This document shows positions 48,563 to 58,000 of a stretch of DNA of 64,000 nucleotides, piece by piece. The notes under the pieces are model-generated. The model made no database searches and was not told the DNA's origin. It saw only the letters and a program-made list of their open reading frames with translations. This DNA comes from Bifidobacterium breve. GTDB taxonomy: Bacteria; Actinomycetota; Thermoleophilia; Solirubrobacterales; Solirubrobacteraceae. The position numbers and the translations under genes are program-made. The stretch lies in the NCBI GenBank assembly GCA_945889475.1, contig CAMDBT010000003.1:1-64000 (forward strand), written 5' to 3'. Position 1 is the first letter of the stretch. Each line of letters opens with the position of its first letter.

Positions 48563-49547
48563 GAAGAGGATTCTTGTGGCCGGAGCTTCCGGCTATGCCG
48601 GCGCACTTGCGGCCGAACTGGTTGATCGTCACCCGTCGCTGACGCTTGCGGCCGCGACCAGCCGCTCCGAGGCTGGCCAGCGCCTCAGCTCGCTCTACCC
48701 GCAATACCGCTGCGACGCGGTGCTCGAGGAGCCGTCGCTCTCCGCCCACGGTCAGCTAGACGCTGCGATCGTTGCCTATCCGCACGGCGCAGCGGCGCCG
48801 CTCGTCGCACAGCTGCGCGCAGATCGCGTGCCGGTCGTCGATCTAAGCGCCGACTTCCGTTTGCGCGACCAGAGCGTCTACGAGCAGTGGTACGTAGAGC
48901 ACCAAGCGGCCGAGCTGCTCGGTGGGGCTGTCTACGGGCTGCCGGAACGCTACCGCGAGCAGATCAAGGGAGCTGGGCTGGTCGCAAACCCCGGCTGCTA
49001 CCCGACCGCGGCAGTGCTGGCGCTGGCCCCGCTCGCCCGATTCATTGCTGATGTCGTGATCGACGCCAAGAGCGGCGTTTCGGGCGCCGGACGCGAAGCG
49101 AGCGCAGTAACTCATTTCGTCAGCGTCGACGAGAACGTGAAGCCTTACGGCGTCGGCCAGCATCGCCACATGCCGGAGATTGACCAAGAACTGGCACTGG
49201 CAGGGGCCGAGAATCTGACCGTCACATTCACCCCGCACCTAGTGCCGCTCGACCAAGGCGAACTCGTCAGCTGTTACGTGACGCTCAGCGAGAGCGTCGA
49301 CATCGAGGCGCTCTACGCCGCGGCCTACGCCGACGAACCGTTCGTCGAAGTGGTTGATCATCTGCCGGGCGTCCGTGAGGTGCGCGGAACGAATCTCTGC
49401 CGGATCAATGCCCGCGTCGACGCGAGGACAGGGAAAGCATTCGTCTTCGCCGTAATCGACAACCTCTGGAAGGGAGCCGCATCGCAGGCGATCCAGAACC
49501 TCAACCTGATGCTCGGCCTCCCTGAAGAGCAAGGGATTGAGCTGTGA
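48555..49547 (+). CDS. argC: N-acetyl-gamma-glutamyl-phosphate reductase
   Basis: A 330-residue NADPH-dependent enzyme of arginine synthesis (third step). It has the nucleotide loop VAGASGYAGALAAEL, and the catalytic Cys is in VANPGCYPTAAVLAL. Later family signatures are SGVSGAGREA, YGVGQHRHMPEI and FTPHLVPLDQGE. I take the GTG at 48555, with GGTGAG just upstream and an 8-bp overlap with pheT. It overlaps argJ by GTGA, giving a tightly coupled argCJBD unit. Confidence 0.95.
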   Translation: MAEKRILVAGASGYAGALAAELVDRHPSLTLAAATSRSEAGQRLSSLYPQYRCDAVLEEPSLSAHGQLDAAIVAYPHGAAAPLVAQLRADRVPVVDLSADFRLRDQSVYEQWYVEHQAAELLGGAVYGLPERYREQIKGAGLVANPGCYPTAAVLALAPLARFIADVVIDAKSGVSGAGREASAVTHFVSVDENVKPYGVGQHRHMPEIDQELALAGAENLTVTFTPHLVPLDQGELVSCYVTLSESVDIEALYAAAYADEPFVEVVDHLPGVREVRGTNLCRINARVDARTGKAFVFAVIDNLWKGAASQAIQNLNLMLGLPEEQGIEL

Positions 49548-50782
49548 ATCTCTTCACTTCACGCTGGGCTCCCGTTCCCGCCGGCGTTCGCGAAGTGATC
49601 GAGCGAGGGTTGCCGGCGGGCTTCCGCGCCGGTGCGCTCGCGGCCGGGCTGAAGCCGTCGGGCAAGCTCGATCTTGGGATCATCATCTGCGACGAGCCAG
49701 GGGCGACCAGTGCGGCCCGCTTCACGCGCTCAAGCGTTCAGGCCGCGCCGGTGATGCTGACGCGCGAACGCTGCCACCTCGGTCAGCTGCGCGCCGTCGT
49801 CGTCAATAGCGGTAACGCCAACGCGGCGACAGGCCATGACGGCTACGAGGTCGCTGCCGCGATGCAGGATGCCGCCGCCGCTGCGCTCGGCGTCGGCGCC
49901 CACCAGGTGGCCGTCTGCTCAACCGGCGTGATCGGCGTCCAGATCGATCCTGAACCCGTTATCGCAGGCATCAACGAGTGCGCCGAGCAGCTCTCGGCCG
50001 ATGGCGTAGACGATTTCCAGCAGGCGATCATGACGACCGACGCTTTTGTGAAGCAAGCAACGATCGAGATTGCCCTATCCGGAGGGCCGGTAACGATCAG
50101 CGCCCAAGCGAAGGGGGCGGGGATGATCCAACCGTCGTTCGCGACGATGCTCTGCTTCATCGAAACCGACGCCAAGCTCGAGGACCACACCGCCGAACTG
50201 CTGCTTAGCGTGACCGTCAAACGCAGTTTCGATCGAATCTCCGTCGACGGCCAGCTCTCGACCAACGACACCGTCGTGCTGCTCGCCAGCGGCGCCAGCG
50301 GCGTGGCGATCAACCCTGAGAGCGACGACGAGCTGCGCTTCGGCGAGGCGCTCGACGGCCTGCTGCGGGCGCTCGCGATCGCGATTGTGCGTGATGGCGA
50401 GGGAGCCGTGCGCGTTGGCCGCGTGGTAGTTCACGGCGGTAGCGGCCCGAATGTCGAACGCGTAGCACGCTCGGTCGCCAACTCTCCGCTCGTCAAGACG
50501 GCGCTGCACGGCGGCGACCCCAACTGGGGCCGGATTGCCCAGGCCGCTGGAATGGCAATCCCTGACGCTGCTCCGTTGCCGATCGACATCGCAATTGAGG
50601 GCATGCAGGTCTGCGTTGCCGGTCAGGAGTTACAGCACGATCGGGCTGCGCTCGCGATCCGCGTCAGCGGCGACGAGATCGAATACACCGTCGGGCTCCC
50701 AGGCGAAGGACATCAGGCTGAATGTTTCTTTTCCGATCTAAGCCCGCAATACATCACTATCAACGCCGACTACACGACCTGA
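49544..50782 (+). CDS. argJ: Bifunctional ornithine acetyltransferase / N-acetylglutamate synthase
   Basis: A 412-residue ArgJ precursor that self-cleaves into two chains. The cleavage site is Ala-Thr201 in PSFATMLCF, where Thr201 becomes the nucleophile of the beta chain. Other signatures are VVNSGNANAATGHDG, CSTGVIGVQ and GDPNWGRIAQAAG. It recycles the acetyl group from N-acetylornithine to glutamate, so argA and argE are not needed. Whether it also makes N-acetylglutamate from acetyl-CoA cannot be decided from sequence. Confidence 0.95.
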   Translation: MNLFTSRWAPVPAGVREVIERGLPAGFRAGALAAGLKPSGKLDLGIIICDEPGATSAARFTRSSVQAAPVMLTRERCHLGQLRAVVVNSGNANAATGHDGYEVAAAMQDAAAAALGVGAHQVAVCSTGVIGVQIDPEPVIAGINECAEQLSADGVDDFQQAIMTTDAFVKQATIEIALSGGPVTISAQAKGAGMIQPSFATMLCFIETDAKLEDHTAELLLSVTVKRSFDRISVDGQLSTNDTVVLLASGASGVAINPESDDELRFGEALDGLLRALAIAIVRDGEGAVRVGRVVVHGGSGPNVERVARSVANSPLVKTALHGGDPNWGRIAQAAGMAIPDAAPLPIDIAIEGMQVCVAGQELQHDRAALAIRVSGDEIEYTVGLPGEGHQAECFFSDLSPQYITINADYTT

Positions 50783-50786
50783 GCCA

Positions 50787-51653
50787 ATGAACCCAATCAT
50801 CCCCACACGCGACGTCGCAACACTGCTTGAGGCGCTGCCATACATCCGCGAGTTCCACGGACAGACAATCGTGATCAAGTACGGCGGCGCGGCGATGGAA
50901 GACCCCGCCCTCTGCGAGGAGTTTGCGCGCGATGTCGTGCTGCTCAAGTACGTCGGTCTCAACCCGATCGTTGTTCACGGCGGCGGCCCCGAGATCACCG
51001 ACTACATGGAGCGGCTTGGGCTTCCGGTCGAGTTCCGCGGCGGGCTGCGCGTCAGCGACGAGGCGACAGTTGAGGTGGCGAAGATGGTGCTGATCGGCAA
51101 AGTCAACAAGGAGATCGTGCTGCGCCTTGGCCGCTACGGCCAACCTGCCGTGGGACTCAGCGGCGATGATGGCAATCTGTTCAGCGTTTCGCGCCGCAGC
51201 GCCCCGGACGGCAGCGACATCGGCTTCGTCGGCGGGATTGATCACGTTGACGTAGACGTGATCAATCACATTGCGAGTGATTACATCCCGGTGATCGCCT
51301 CGATCGGCCCGGGCGCCGATGGCCAGAGCTACAACATCAACGCCGACGATGCTGCCGCCGCGGTAGCGCTGGCGACCTGTGCCTACAAGGCGATCTTCCT
51401 GACCGATGTTGCTGGCTGGCTGGAGAACGCGGATGACCCCGAGAGTTTGATTAGCCAAGCGACCCCCGATCAGCTGCGCGCCGCGCTCGACTCGGTCGAC
51501 GGTGGCATGCGGCCGAAACTTGAAGCCTGCCTGAATGTCGTTGATGGCGGAGTCGGCTCGGCCCACATCGTTGACGGGCGAGTGCCGCACTCGCTGCTGC
51601 TGGAGCTGTTCACCGACGCCGGGATGGGAACGAAGATCGCGGCGCAGCAGTGA
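50787..51653 (+). CDS. argB: N-acetylglutamate kinase
   Basis: A 288-residue amino-acid kinase performing the second step of arginine synthesis. The lysine of the phosphate-binding site is in VIKYGGAAM, followed by VVHGGGPEIT, LPVEFRGGLRVSDEATVEV, VGLSGDDGNLF, and NINADDAAAAVA with the catalytic Asp. An N-terminal helix before the core (ATLLEALPYIREF) is the feature found in arginine-inhibited hexameric kinases, so feedback control by arginine is likely. It overlaps argD by GTGA. Confidence 0.96.
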   Translation: MNPIIPTRDVATLLEALPYIREFHGQTIVIKYGGAAMEDPALCEEFARDVVLLKYVGLNPIVVHGGGPEITDYMERLGLPVEFRGGLRVSDEATVEVAKMVLIGKVNKEIVLRLGRYGQPAVGLSGDDGNLFSVSRRSAPDGSDIGFVGGIDHVDVDVINHIASDYIPVIASIGPGADGQSYNINADDAAAAVALATCAYKAIFLTDVAGWLENADDPESLISQATPDQLRAALDSVDGGMRPKLEACLNVVDGGVGSAHIVDGRVPHSLLLELFTDAGMGTKIAAQQ

Positions 51654-52825
51654 AGTTCGATCAGCTTCAAGCCGCTGACGATGCGAACGTAATCGGTACC
51701 TACGCGCGGCTGCCGCTGCAGGTCGTGCGCGGGGCTGGCAGTTGGGTCTGGGATGGGGACGACAACCAGTATCTCGACCTGCTCTGCGGCATCTCCGTCA
51801 CCAGCCTTGGTCATTGCCACCCGCATGTTGTTGAGGCGATCCGTGATCAAGCGCGGACCTTGATCCACGCCTCCAACCTGTTCTATACCGAGCCTGGCAT
51901 CCGACTCGCCGAGCGGCTTTCGGCAAGCTCGCTTGGGGGCAAGGTTGTCTTCGGCAACTCGGGCGCCGAGGCGATCGAGGCGGCAATCAAGTGTGCTCGG
52001 CGGGCGAAACAGGGCGGCGAGATTGTGACGCTCGAGAACGGGTTCCACGGCCGCACCTACGGCGCGCTATCGGCGACGCATCAGGAGTCCAAGCAGGCGC
52101 CGTTCGCGCCGATGGTTCCGGGCTTCAAGGCTGCCGCAGCGAGCGTTGAGTCGATCGAGCAGGTGGTCGGGCCACAGACAGCCGCGTTGATCATCGAACC
52201 GATTCAGGGCGAGAGCGGGGTTCACCCGATCGCCGACGATCTGCTCGTCGCGGCACGCGAGATCTGTGACCGCCACGAGGCCGCATTGATCTTCGATGAG
52301 ATCCAAACCGGGATGGGGCGCACCGGGACGCTCTGGGCGTACCAAACGACCGGAGTGACGCCGGACGCGATCGTCACCGCCAAGGCGCTCGGTGGCGGCC
52401 TGCCGATCGGTGCGCTGATCACCGGTGAGCGCCTTGCCGACTCGCTCCAGCGCGGCGATCACGGCTCAACCTTCGCCGGCGGCCCGGTCGTGGCGCAGGC
52501 AGCGTTGGCTGCCCTCGCTGTGACCGACGATCAGTACCTGCTAGGCCGAGTCAACATGCTCGGCGAACGGTTGCGCGAGGCAATCTTGTTGCTGCCCGGG
52601 GTAACGGAGGTTCGTGGCCGCGGGCTGATGATTGGCTTTGACATCGAGAGCGGCGACGCGCCCGGGATGGTGAATGCCGCGCTCGCTCAGCAGCGCGTGC
52701 TGATCAACGCTACCGGCCCCAACACCGTCCGTCTGCTGCCACCGCTGACGATCGACGATGACGAACTGGCGGAGGCGATCACGCGGGTTGCCAGCGCGCT
52801 CGCGAACCACGCCGCCCACAGCTGA
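51650..52825 (+). CDS. argD: Acetylornithine aminotransferase
   Basis: A 391-residue class III PLP aminotransferase converting N-acetylglutamate semialdehyde to N-acetylornithine. Signatures are VWDGDDNQYLDLLCGISVTSLGHCHPHVVEA, FGNSGAEAIEAAIKCAR, FHGRTYGAL, IFDEIQTGMGRTG, and the PLP lysine Lys245 in TAKALGGGLPIGA. Length is normal. The GTG start overlaps argB. The gene is followed by argG after a 26-bp gap that contains a -10-like box. Confidence 0.94.
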   Translation: MKFDQLQAADDANVIGTYARLPLQVVRGAGSWVWDGDDNQYLDLLCGISVTSLGHCHPHVVEAIRDQARTLIHASNLFYTEPGIRLAERLSASSLGGKVVFGNSGAEAIEAAIKCARRAKQGGEIVTLENGFHGRTYGALSATHQESKQAPFAPMVPGFKAAAASVESIEQVVGPQTAALIIEPIQGESGVHPIADDLLVAAREICDRHEAALIFDEIQTGMGRTGTLWAYQTTGVTPDAIVTAKALGGGLPIGALITGERLADSLQRGDHGSTFAGGPVVAQAALAALAVTDDQYLLGRVNMLGERLREAILLLPGVTEVRGRGLMIGFDIESGDAPGMVNAALAQQRVLINATGPNTVRLLPPLTIDDDELAEAITRVASALANHAAHS

Positions 52826-52838
52826 GTCGAACTCTGCC

Positions 52839-52844
52839 TAGACT
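52839..52844 (+). promoter_or_regulatory. Putative -10 box TAGACT of a leaderless promoter (argG)
   Basis: TAGACT lies 7 nt before the ATG at 52852, in the short gap after argD. It predicts that argG has its own leaderless promoter besides read-through from argCJBD. Confidence 0.5.
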
Positions 52845-52851
52845 GGCGCCG

Positions 52852-54117
52852 ATGACTGAGCCACAGCGAACAGCCAGCTACGTAGCCAATCGAGACGAAG
52901 TCGGACGCGTTCTGCTGCTCTTCTCAGGCGGTCTAGACACGAGCGTGATGTGCAAGTGGATTCAGGACGAATACGAGGCCGAAGTCGTGGCCTTGACAAT
53001 TAACCTCGGCCAGCCGGGCGAGGACTACGAGGTCGTCAAACAGAAGGCGCTCGATCTCGGCGCGATCGCCGCCGAAGTGATCGACGCGCGCGAGCAGTTC
53101 GCGCGTGAATTCGTCGCTCCAGCAATTCTCGCCAACGGAACCTACGGCCTCGGCTATCCGCTTTTCACAGCGCTCGGGCGCCCGCTGATCGCCAAGCTTG
53201 CAGTTGACGGAGCGCGACGCCACGGCTGTGACACGATCGCCCACGGCTGCACCGGCAAGGGCAACGATCAAGTGCGGATCGACGGCACCGTCGCGACGCT
53301 TGCCCCGGAGCTCAAAATTGTTGCGCCGGTACGCCAGTGGCAGATGGGCCGTGAGGAGGAGATCGCCTACGCCCGCGAGCACGGAATCCCAATCAAGGGC
53401 GGCGCCGAGCAGGCGCCGTACTCGATCGACGACAACCTCTGGGGGCGGTCCTCGGAAGGACGCTGGATCGAACAGCTCGATCACGCTCCCGACGATGATG
53501 TCTTCCAGCTCGTGACGCCGCCGGAGCGCGCGCCAGATCAGGCGCAGACGGTTGAGGTCGGCTTCGAGGCCGGTGTTCCGGTCTCGCTCGACGGCGAACA
53601 GCTGGAGCTCGTTGAGTTGCTCGACCGTGCGACCGAGATCGGCTGCCGCCACGGCGTCGGCATCGTCGACCACATCGAAGACCGGATCGTCGGTCTGAAG
53701 GTCCGTGACATTTACGAGGTTCCTGCGGCGACGATCATCCTTACCGCGCACGCAGAACTGGAGCGGCTCGTCTCAACGATCCACCAGAACCAGTTCAAAG
53801 CCAGTCTCGACCGCCAGTGGGCGTACCTCGTCTACGCCGGCCTTTGGTGGGAGCCACTGCGGGAAAACATCGACGCCTACATGCGCAGCGCCAACGAGCG
53901 CGTGACGGGCACGATCGGAATCAAGTGCTTCAAGGGTTCGGCCAGCGTGGTCACGCGCTCGTCGCCAAACGCCGTCTACGACGCCGCGCTAGCGACCTTC
54001 GACAGCTCCGGTGGCCTGTTCAGTCAGAACGCCTCGCCAGGTTTCATCGAGCTCTGGACGTTGCAGTCGCGGATGGCGCACCGCCTGCGTGAGTCGCAGC
54101 AGGCCGAGCGCGGTTAG
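52852..54117 (+). CDS. argG: Argininosuccinate synthase
   Basis: A 421-residue ATP-dependent ligase joining citrulline and aspartate. The PP-loop is FSGGLDTSVM near the N-terminus, followed by YPLFTALGRPLIAKLAVDGAR, AHGCTGKGNDQVR, and SIDDNLWGRSSEGRWIEQ. It belongs to the longer bacterial subclass with a C-terminal helix. The partner genes argF (upstream step) and argH (downstream step) are not in the window. Confidence 0.95.
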   Translation: MTEPQRTASYVANRDEVGRVLLLFSGGLDTSVMCKWIQDEYEAEVVALTINLGQPGEDYEVVKQKALDLGAIAAEVIDAREQFAREFVAPAILANGTYGLGYPLFTALGRPLIAKLAVDGARRHGCDTIAHGCTGKGNDQVRIDGTVATLAPELKIVAPVRQWQMGREEEIAYAREHGIPIKGGAEQAPYSIDDNLWGRSSEGRWIEQLDHAPDDDVFQLVTPPERAPDQAQTVEVGFEAGVPVSLDGEQLELVELLDRATEIGCRHGVGIVDHIEDRIVGLKVRDIYEVPAATIILTAHAELERLVSTIHQNQFKASLDRQWAYLVYAGLWWEPLRENIDAYMRSANERVTGTIGIKCFKGSASVVTRSSPNAVYDAALATFDSSGGLFSQNASPGFIELWTLQSRMAHRLRESQQAERG

Positions 54118-54120
54118 GCT

Positions 54121-54321
54121 GTGGCGATGAGCAGACCTCGCGCCTATCGAACTATCGGCTTTCTCCTTCTGCGTGGCGGCCGCCTCTACGTCCGCCTGCG
54201 CTATCCCAATCTGCTCCGCAAGCTAATTACCGTCGTCGGATCAGTGGCCGCGGTTGGTCTGCTTATCGCTCTTGTGTCGGCTCTCACTGGTCGCAGCAAC
54301 GTCAACGCAATGACGCCCTAG
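54121..54321 (+). CDS. Small single-helix membrane protein
   Basis: A 66-residue protein with a basic, Tyr/Arg-rich N-terminal half and one membrane helix (about 36-56). No family is recognisable. The start is either the GTG at 54121 or the ATG two codons later. It lies 3 bp after argG, so it is probably on the same transcript. Coding is likely from spacing and the clear membrane helix, but function is unknown. Confidence 0.6.
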   Translation: MAMSRPRAYRTIGFLLLRGGRLYVRLRYPNLLRKLITVVGSVAAVGLLIALVSALTGRSNVNAMTP

Positions 54322-54334
54322 CCTCGGCGCCCGG

Positions 54335-54340
54335 TACGCT
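54335..54340 (+). promoter_or_regulatory. Putative -10 box TACGCT of a leaderless promoter
   Basis: TACGCT lies 7 nt before the ATG at 54348 of the coiled-coil protein gene. The identical hexamer and spacing are seen at 36929-36934. Confidence 0.5.
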
Positions 54341-54347
54341 TGCGGTA

Positions 54348-55040
54348 ATGGAGCAGGTAGGACCCTCTCAGAATGATCCGGAGCGTTTCATCGACGCTGG
54401 CGTTCTTGCCGAGCGTCGCGCCCGCCGCGCCGAACTTGCGGAGGCTGAGCTGCGCGAGCGGCTCGCGGGGGCGGAGCAGCGTGTGGCCGAACTCGAGCAG
54501 ATCGCAGACAGCTCAAAGCGCGCCCGCGATGAGCTGAAGCGACGGACCGATCGCGAGCTGGAGATTGCTGCGCTACTTGGCGAAGCCGCCGACGCGGTCC
54601 GCGCTGCGCGCGAGGCGGTAGATCATGAAATTCATGCCCGCGAGGCAGCCGAGGCTGCGCTGCGAGCCGAGCGTATCGCCCGCGAGGCGGCCGAGCAGTC
54701 GGTCGTCGCTGAGCGCGCCGCGCGTGACGCCGCGACGGCAGCGATCGTCTCGGCCCGCGTGCGAAGCAGCGAGGCCGCCCCGGCCGCGGAGCGACTGGCG
54801 CCTCCTGCCGCGGCGGCAACGGAGGAGAGCAAAGCGCTGCTTGCCGGCTTGACGATGGCGGCCGCCCGGCTGCGCGCGCAGGCGTCAGCGTTGCCCGAGG
54901 ACGAGGCCCCTGGCGATCCGTCGGCCGGTCGGCGCGGCGGAGCGGAGGCCGAGGCTCGAAGGCGCGCAGATCGTGGCGGCGGCGGACTGGTCGGTTGGAC
55001 GGCTCGCGCGCTGCGCAAGCTCCGCTCAGAGCGGCCTTAA
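54348..55040 (+). CDS. Ala/Glu/Arg-rich coiled-coil protein
   Basis: A 230-residue protein of unknown function. Residues about 20-140 are an almost unbroken Ala/Glu/Arg/Leu helix with heptad character, followed by a Pro/Ala-rich linker and a basic, Gly-rich C-terminus (GGGGLVGWTARALRKLRS) that could bind membrane or nucleic acid. There is no signal peptide. It has a predicted leaderless promoter and precedes dnaE by 52 bp. A structural or scaffolding role is only a guess. Confidence 0.65.
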   Translation: MEQVGPSQNDPERFIDAGVLAERRARRAELAEAELRERLAGAEQRVAELEQIADSSKRARDELKRRTDRELEIAALLGEAADAVRAAREAVDHEIHAREAAEAALRAERIAREAAEQSVVAERAARDAATAAIVSARVRSSEAAPAAERLAPPAAAATEESKALLAGLTMAAARLRAQASALPEDEAPGDPSAGRRGGAEAEARRRADRGGGGLVGWTARALRKLRSERP

Positions 55041-55092
55041 CGCTTTTCGAAGGCTCGCCAGCGTCCGGTACTGCGCCTATCCTCAGCGCTCG

Positions 55093-58000
55093 GTGTCCGC
55101 CCCTCGATCTGTCCATCTTCACGTTCACTCGGAGTACTCACTGCTTGACGGCGCCTGCGCGATCGACGCGCTTGCCGAGCAGGCCGCGAGCTTCGAACAG
55201 CCGGCGCTCGCGCTAACCGATCACGGCGTAATGAATGGTGCCGTCGAGCACTGTCAGGCGTGTAATCGGCACGGAATCAAGCCAATCCTCGGCTGCGAGA
55301 TCTACTACGCCGAGAAGCCCAAGCCCGGCGCAAGCGGCAAGAATGAGCACAACCACCTGACCTTATTGGCGTCCAGTGATAGCGGCTACCGCAACCTTGT
55401 CAAGCTCTGTTCCGACGGTTTTCTCGAAGGGCTTGAGCGCGGCAAGCCGACCGTCGACATGGCGCAGATCGATAGCCACAGCGACGGTCTGATCGCGCTG
55501 ACCGGATGCCTCGCATCGCGCTTTGCCGGTCGGCTAGCCGAGGGGCGTGAGGACGAAGCGCGCGCCCACGTTGACCAGCTAATCGGCGCGCTCGGCAGCG
55601 AGAACGTTTACTTCGAAATCCAGAACAATGGCATCGCCGCTCAAGACCGTGCCAACGAAGCGATTGTTCGGATCGCGCGCGAGATGGGAGCTTCTCTGGT
55701 CGGTACCGGAGACGTCCATTATCTACGCCACGAGGATCATCGCCACCACACAGCGCTGCTCTGCGTGCAGACGAAGTCAACGCTCGAAAACCCGCGACTG
55801 ATCTTCGAGACGAACGAGTTCTACCTACGCAACAACGAACAGATGGCAAAGGCCTTCAAAGAATGGCCAGAAGCGATCGCGTCAACGGTTGAAATCGGTG
55901 AACGCTGCAACGTCGCGCTGGAGCTCGGCCGCCAGTTGATTCCGCGCTTCCTGCCCGATGACGAAGACGAGAAGGCCTACCTTGAGAAGCTCGTCCGCGA
56001 AGGTCTTCGCGGACGCTACGGCGAGCCGCCGCCGGCCGAGGCGGTCGAGCGGATGGAGATGGAGCTCGCGGTTATCGATCGGATGGGATTCAACGCCTAC
56101 TTCCTGATCGTTTGGGACTTCGTCCGCTGGGCGCGCGAGAACGGCATCGTCGTCGGCCCTGGCCGTGGCTCGGCGGCAGGGTCGATCGTCTCCTACACGC
56201 TCGCGATAACCGACGTTGACCCGCTCCGCTACGACCTTCTGTTTGAGCGCTTCCTTAACCCCGAGCGCGTCTCGATGCCTGATATTGACATCGATTTCTC
56301 GGTTCGCGGCCGCGAAAAGGTGATTCAGTACGTGACCGAAAAGTATGGCCGCGAATCGGTCGCTCAGATAGTCACCTTCGGACGGATGTTCCCGCGGCAG
56401 GCGACCCGTGACGCGGCGCGCGTGCTCGGCCACGATTACGGCGCCGGCGACCGGCTGGCGAAGTTGATTCCCGACCCCATCCAAGGCCGCCCGCCAAGCT
56501 TCGATGACTGCATGAAGCAAGGTCAGCCGCTGCGCCAAGCCTGCGACGATGATCCGACTGCAGCGCAGATCGTTGACGTTGCTCGCGGCCTTGAGGGCGT
56601 AGTGCGCAACTCTTCGATCCACGCCGCAGCGGTCGTGATCGCCGACCGGCCGCTGACGGAGATCGTCCCCGTGCAGCTCGCCGACGCGAACACAACCGAC
56701 GACGAAGGTAACCGCGTCTACAAGGTCGTAACGCAGTTCTCGATGAAGCCGGTAGAGCAGGTCGGGCTGCTGAAGATGGACTTCCTTGGCCTGCGCAACC
56801 TTGACGTGATCGAAGATGCGCTCGACATCATCGAGCGTTCAGTCGGTGAGCGCCCGCGGATGGCGACGCTCCCGCTAGACGACCAGACGACCTACGAGAT
56901 GCTGGCCCGCGGTGATTCGGGCGGCGTCTTCCAGTTTGAGTCCGAAGGCATGCAGGATGCGCTGCGAACCGTGAGGCCGACTGAGTTCGATGACCTCGTC
57001 GCTCTGGTGGCGCTCTACCGCCCGGGGGCGATGGATCAGATCGGTACCTACGCAAAGGGCAAACGCGATCCGTCGACGGTCACGATTCGAGACCAGCGGC
57101 TGGCGCCGATTCTGGGCAAGACCTACGGCGTAATTCTCTACCAGGAACAAGCGATGCAGATCGCGACGCAGCTGGCCGGCTTCAGTGGCGCGAAGGCCGA
57201 CGATCTTCGCAAAGCGATCGGTAAGAAGGACCGCGCGGCGATGGCCAAGCTGGAGCCCGAGTTCCGCGAAGGCTGCAAGAGCTCGGATACCGCTGCCCAC
57301 GTGATCGATTGGATGTGGACGACGAACGAGAAGTCGGCCGACTATTCGTTCAACCGCTCGCACGCTGCCTGCTACGCGCTGATCGCCTATCGCACCGCAT
57401 GGCTGAAAGCCAACTATCCGGCCGAGTACATGGCGGCGGTTATCTCGTCGGTGATGGATACGAAGGACAAGGTGCCGATCTTCATCAACCGCTGCGAAGA
57501 GATGGGGATCGAAATTCTTCCGCCCGACGTAAACCTCTCCGACCATGCTTTCGTTGTTGATGACGGTGCGATTCGGTTCGGCCTCGACGCCGTCAAGGGG
57601 GTCGGTTATCAGGCCGTTGAGGCGATCAAGGAGAGCCGCGAGCGCGAAGGCGACTTCATCTCGCTGTGGGATTTCTGCGAGCGGGTCGACGGTCGGCTGG
57701 TCAACAAGCGCGCGCTCGAGGCGCTGATCAAGTGCGGCGCCTTCGGGTCGACCGGCGCCACTCGTCAGGGAATGATGCAGGTGCTCGAGCAGGCACAGAC
57801 GGCCGGTCAGCAGGCGCAGAGTGACGCCCAGATTGGCCAAGCATCGATCTTCGATGAGGTCGGCGAATCCGGTAAACCTGCGGCTGGCCGCGTTTACCCG
57901 CCGATCCCCGGCGCCGAATACAGCGAGCGCGAGCTGCTCGCCGCGGAGAAAGAAGCGATCGGCTGTTTCCTCTCCACCCATCCGCTGAAGGAGGTCCGCG

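Noticed and set aside
54973-55092. Longer start for DNA polymerase III alpha
   Set aside because: Overlaps the coiled-coil gene and adds 40 residues not seen before the PHP motif in this family.
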